Assembly: GCF_009730915.1 (NCBI RefSeq)
Contig: NC_052481.1
Coordinates: forward strand, 1 to 64,000
Origin: Dioscorea cayenensis subsp. rotundata
Taxonomy: Eukaryota; Streptophyta; Magnoliopsida; Dioscoreales; Dioscoreaceae
DNA length: 64,000 bases
Direction: 5' to 3'
Translations under genes and position numbers: made by a program
The notes under the pieces: model-generated
Database searches by the model: none
Told to the model about the DNA's origin: nothing
The model's input: the letters and a program-made list of their open reading frames with translations, nothing else
Shown: positions 60,979 through 64,000 of the stretch, piece after piece
Layout of the letters: each line of letters opens with the position of its first letter
How positions within the stretch are numbered: the first letter of the stretch is position 1

Positions 60979-62836
60979 GAAAAATATATTCTAATGTGTT
61001 GATATAATACATGGAATTCTGCCGACTCACATAAGGGAGGACAATAACAATTATGATGGAAGTACTGATATTGTCTTCAATATTCAAAATGAAAATGCAC
61101 ATTTAATCCCTGAAATATAAATACATTTGTATATTCAATCAGAAAAAAAAATATATGGAAAAAAAGGGAAATTCATTAGCAGATATATATACATGTTTAT
61201 ATCTAACTATCAAAGATGCTTGAGAGCAAGACAGGATGGCACTCAATTGGTATCATTTGCTTTTACCAAAAGCAAGAAACAAGTTATGATAAAAATGATC
61301 ACAAACTGGACCCATGCAAAGTTCAAAGCACTGGTCAAATGGAGAAAAAGAAAAAAATACACACACATATTCAAACTTTGAACCAACATCAGAACATCCA
61401 GAAATCAATACAAGCATTCAATAAAATTTTACCCACAAAAGGTGCATTACACCATGCTGTTAGATTAGCATCTTGTGTCGATAAAATTAAACAGAAATCG
61501 CTGATCAATGCATAATAGTAAAAAAAAAAAAGAAGAAAAAAGATCAAACCATAATACGAAGATTAAGAGCTAACTTGTTAGTATAAAGACATTGTTAACT
61601 TCAAAGACCTGCAAGGACAGCAGACTAGTGAATTATAATTGGCATGCTTGCATAAAATAGTGGCAAGGATGTTTTTAGGGCAGTGGCATAATTATGCTTG
61701 ATCATTACTATTCATTAAGTATCATAAAGCATGATGTAAACAGCCAACTAAGTGAGCCAGTTGATCTTGATGTACCAAAAAAAAAGAAAAAAAAATATTC
61801 ATATTATGCAACAAATATGACTGCAGGGGCAATAGGGCATATACTAATAATGAGAAGATGAGCTTATCCTGTCAAGCAATACAATGGCAAGCATGAAGAA
61901 CTTTTGAGAGGAAAAGTTTCAAGAACTGTAGCAATTCAATCAGTCATTGTGTTTTGGATATATGCACACCTAAAATAACTGTTTGGCCTACGACAGTCCA
62001 TAGAAATAAAAACCAGTCGGATACTGAGATGCTCAGGTCAGTCATCAGTAGAAGAGGATGTAATCAAGCAAGGCAAGAAAAAAAGATGAGGAAAAAAATA
62101 TATGATACATTAATGAAATCAGTACAGATTGGAAAAAAAAGTTTCTGCTGCATGGCAAGTCTATCTCAACAGCAAAATTGACAACATTAACACGGAAAAT
62201 TCCATCAAAAAGTCAGGAATTCATCTGAGGAAATGACGTACGAGAAGACAAAAGGCATGCCTTGTGATCCTGCTAGCTTTACAACAGAGTAGAGTAGTTT
62301 AAACTCATCCAACAACCCATTGTGTAACTACTTGAAGTTTCCATTCTTACTAAGACCCTGAGAAAAAAAAAAAACAACTGAATTTTACAAGCTCATTTAC
62401 CACTGTGAATTGCCACAAAATATGCATCAGACACTAAATCTAAACAAAAAGGACACAAGCTTCATTCACCCACCTCCCCAGACAAGCATGACAATTGGCG
62501 TTCTGTTTCTACAGTTGAAAGAAATTATGCAATCATTGTGGAGATTGCCTTATGGGAAGCTACATCCATAATGGGATGTTATATATGATTATGCTTCATA
62601 ATTCATCCTAGAAATTTTCAGTGAACCTTCTGTGATTCCTATTACATGTCACTGTTAAGATATGATTATACTTCATAATTCATCTTAGAAATTTTCAGTG
62701 AACCTTCTGTGATTCCTATTACAAGTCACTGTTAAGATACATAAGAAAAATAAATAAATAAATAAGGGAAGAATTTGCGTTCTAATTGAGAAAGAAAGGT
62801 CACCATGCAGAACCAATACATTCAGCATCTATACCA
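59541..62836. other. Gene-free interval
   Basis: AT-rich DNA with (AAT)n at about 60944-60975 and small (AT)n runs. The part from 61200 on is less AT-rich and may be 3' UTR or old coding sequence, but I recognise no exons. A two-copy repeat at 62585-62738 is listed separately. Confidence 0.5.
62585..62738. repeat. Two tandem copies of a 77-bp unit
   Basis: ATGATTATGCTTCATAATTC at 62585 and ATGATTATACTTCATAATTC at 62662 start two almost identical units that end CACTGTTAAGAT. It lies about 100 bp downstream of the RRP36-like stop, probably in its 3' UTR or beyond. Confidence 0.9.
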
Positions 62837-63329
62837 TCACACATCTTTGTTAGTTCTCCGGTATGGCATGTAGCGGATATCTTTCAAAGCATTTCTCTTC
62901 CTCCTCTTCTCAATGAAGGAGTCAAGCTTCCCAGCAGCCTATAAATTAATGAATCCCAAAAATGAAGCACACAGCAAACATAGTTTTAAATAGCTAATAC
63001 AGATTCATGTTTTTTAGGGCTTGTTCAAACCTTTAAACCCTCATACTTCTTTACTAGCTCCCCGTGACAGATTTCCGCTGCAACAAGAACATGAAAAACC
63101 ATTAAATGGAACTGCAAATGCTTGCAACAGTGAAGAAACAGGAAGGCTTCATGTTCATGGATAATCATAATCAGCTGATAAAATAATAAGTGAGGGTATG
63201 AGCGAGCAAACATTTTTTAAGGTAATATGGTCGTTTCCCTTGTTTTGCGGCTTCCTTTTCTTTCTTTATATGTTCAGATAAGACACGAGATCCAACTTTC
63301 TTCTGTTGTGCAGATTGCAACTGCTTGTC
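62837..63329 (-). CDS. RRP36: rRNA biogenesis protein RRP36-like, 3' exons only
   Basis: Three minus-strand exons, 63329-63212, 63077-63031 and 62938-62837, have GT-AG junctions and encode the C-terminal 87 residues: KQLQSAQQKKVGSRVL, KKEKEAAKQGKRPYYLKK, ELVKKYEGLK, then GKLDSFIEKRRKRNALKD and IRYMPYRR before the stop. The basic KR-rich tail ending in MPYRR is characteristic of RRP36, a nucleolar protein needed for early cleavage of the pre-rRNA that yields 18S rRNA. Upstream exons are not visible and should lie beyond the right edge (the gene reads leftward). The start is therefore missing from the window, not from the gene. The symbol follows the yeast and human name. Confidence 0.85.
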
Positions 63330-64000
63330 CTGAATATGCAAGGCAAGGCAAATAAGAACAGACCAATTGATGAATCAACAATATTGTACATCAAGTAAGC
63401 AAGAACATGATAACAACAAAAATAATACTTGTAGTAAACTACAAATAGTCAACAATTTTTTAAACTCAAAACTTAATGGTCCTTAGTTTTAGTGAACTAT
63501 TTGTCAACATCAACCTTAAACTGTTTGTAGTTTTACTCTTATATTTGTTAACAACAATCTTAAACAATTTCTGATTTTACACTTATATACCTCCTAAAAC
63601 AGAAAGACCATTCTCCAGGTTTTGGACCAACTACAGGTTAAAAAAGAACGTGGATTTTCCAATCAAATGAGAATCCCAATTTCTTGAAAAAGATCAAATT
63701 ATTAAAATGGAAAATCTCACACTAGAGTATCATATTGGATAAGAACAATGACAGCCATAGTAAGGATAAAAACTGTATCGTATGCTACGCAAATAAATAA
63801 ACTGAAGAGGTTGTACAAGTGTACTCCTAATTCCATGATAAGTAATTATTCACTCTTATATAATTATATTGCACTGCCTAAAAATGAATGGTGTGCTTTT
63901 TCAATATTCAATGCCAATCAATATTTTTGAACATGTGACATTGAAAGACAAACAAGAAATATGCAGTCTTTCTCTTCAATGTTTTAATATAGGAAATAGC
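63330..64000 (-). other. Intron of the RRP36-like gene or upstream sequence
   Basis: AT-rich sequence after the acceptor-side boundary of the 63212-63329 exon, most likely an intron extending past the window edge. No further RRP36 exon is recognisable. Confidence 0.5.
63499..63586. repeat. Two tandem copies of a 44-bp unit
   Basis: ATTTGTCAACATCAACCTTA starts at 63499 and ATTTGTTAACAACAATCTTA at 63543. Both units end CACTTAT or CTCTTAT. A partly complementary string (AGTAAACTACAAATAGT) precedes them at 63434, so the area could fold into a hairpin. Confidence 0.7.

Noticed and set aside
61127-62181. Small open frames on the plus strand (61127-61381, 61216-61515, 61954-62181)
   Set aside because: They overlap in different frames, are Lys/Thr-rich by composition and lack any recognisable domain.

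Overview
The window is plant nuclear DNA. The genes are intron-rich and sparse, introns and intergenic DNA are AT-rich with long (AT)n tracts, and every recognisable host gene belongs to a plant family: a GH79 heparanase-like gene, a membrane-anchored ubiquitin-fold gene (MUB), a galacturonosyltransferase (GAUT), a PP2-type F-box gene, a SEUSS-like co-regulator and an RRP36-like nucleolar gene. An angiosperm is certain. I lean weakly to a monocot, but the sequence does not settle it.

Layout. 1-4863: a Ty1/copia retrotransposon on the minus strand, cut by the left window edge. 4908-7121 (+): a heparanase-like gene whose first exon is not in view; the copia LTR ends 44 bp before its first visible ATG. 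7592-8743 (-): an intact three-exon MUB gene. 10298-12952 (-): a GAUT gene carrying at least six frameshifts or stops. 13379-22919: a roughly 9.5-kb Mutator-like element with a decayed MuDR-type transposase (+) converging on a decayed Ulp1-like cysteine protease (-), a KI-MULE (Kaonashi-type) arrangement. 22925-42250: an old tandem segmental duplication (copy A about 22925-31815, copy B about 33200-42250). The copies were invaded independently by SINEs, a CACTA element, solo LTRs and an unclassified TIR element. 42250-48240: AT-rich DNA without genes. 48659-50561 (+): F-box/PP2 gene. 51314-58463 (-): nine-exon SEUSS-like gene. 62837 to beyond 63329 (-): 3' exons of an RRP36-like gene.

The host genes show no shared pathway. 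Heparanase-like and GAUT proteins both act on wall or apoplast polysaccharides, but their adjacency looks incidental. SEUSS-like acts in nuclear repression, MUB tethers E2 enzymes at the plasma membrane, the F-box protein serves SCF ubiquitin ligases and RRP36 acts in rRNA processing.

The most useful observations concern the transposable elements. Nearly all differences between the two copia LTRs fall on CAG/CTG trinucleotides, which suggests methylation-linked base-calling error as well as true decay. The KI-MULE has AT-rich spacers packed with a TTTAAAC-like motif whose orientation follows the strand of the flanking gene. Two related SINEs have clear target-site duplications, and one has an empty site in the paralogous copy. 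I found no wholly new coding system.
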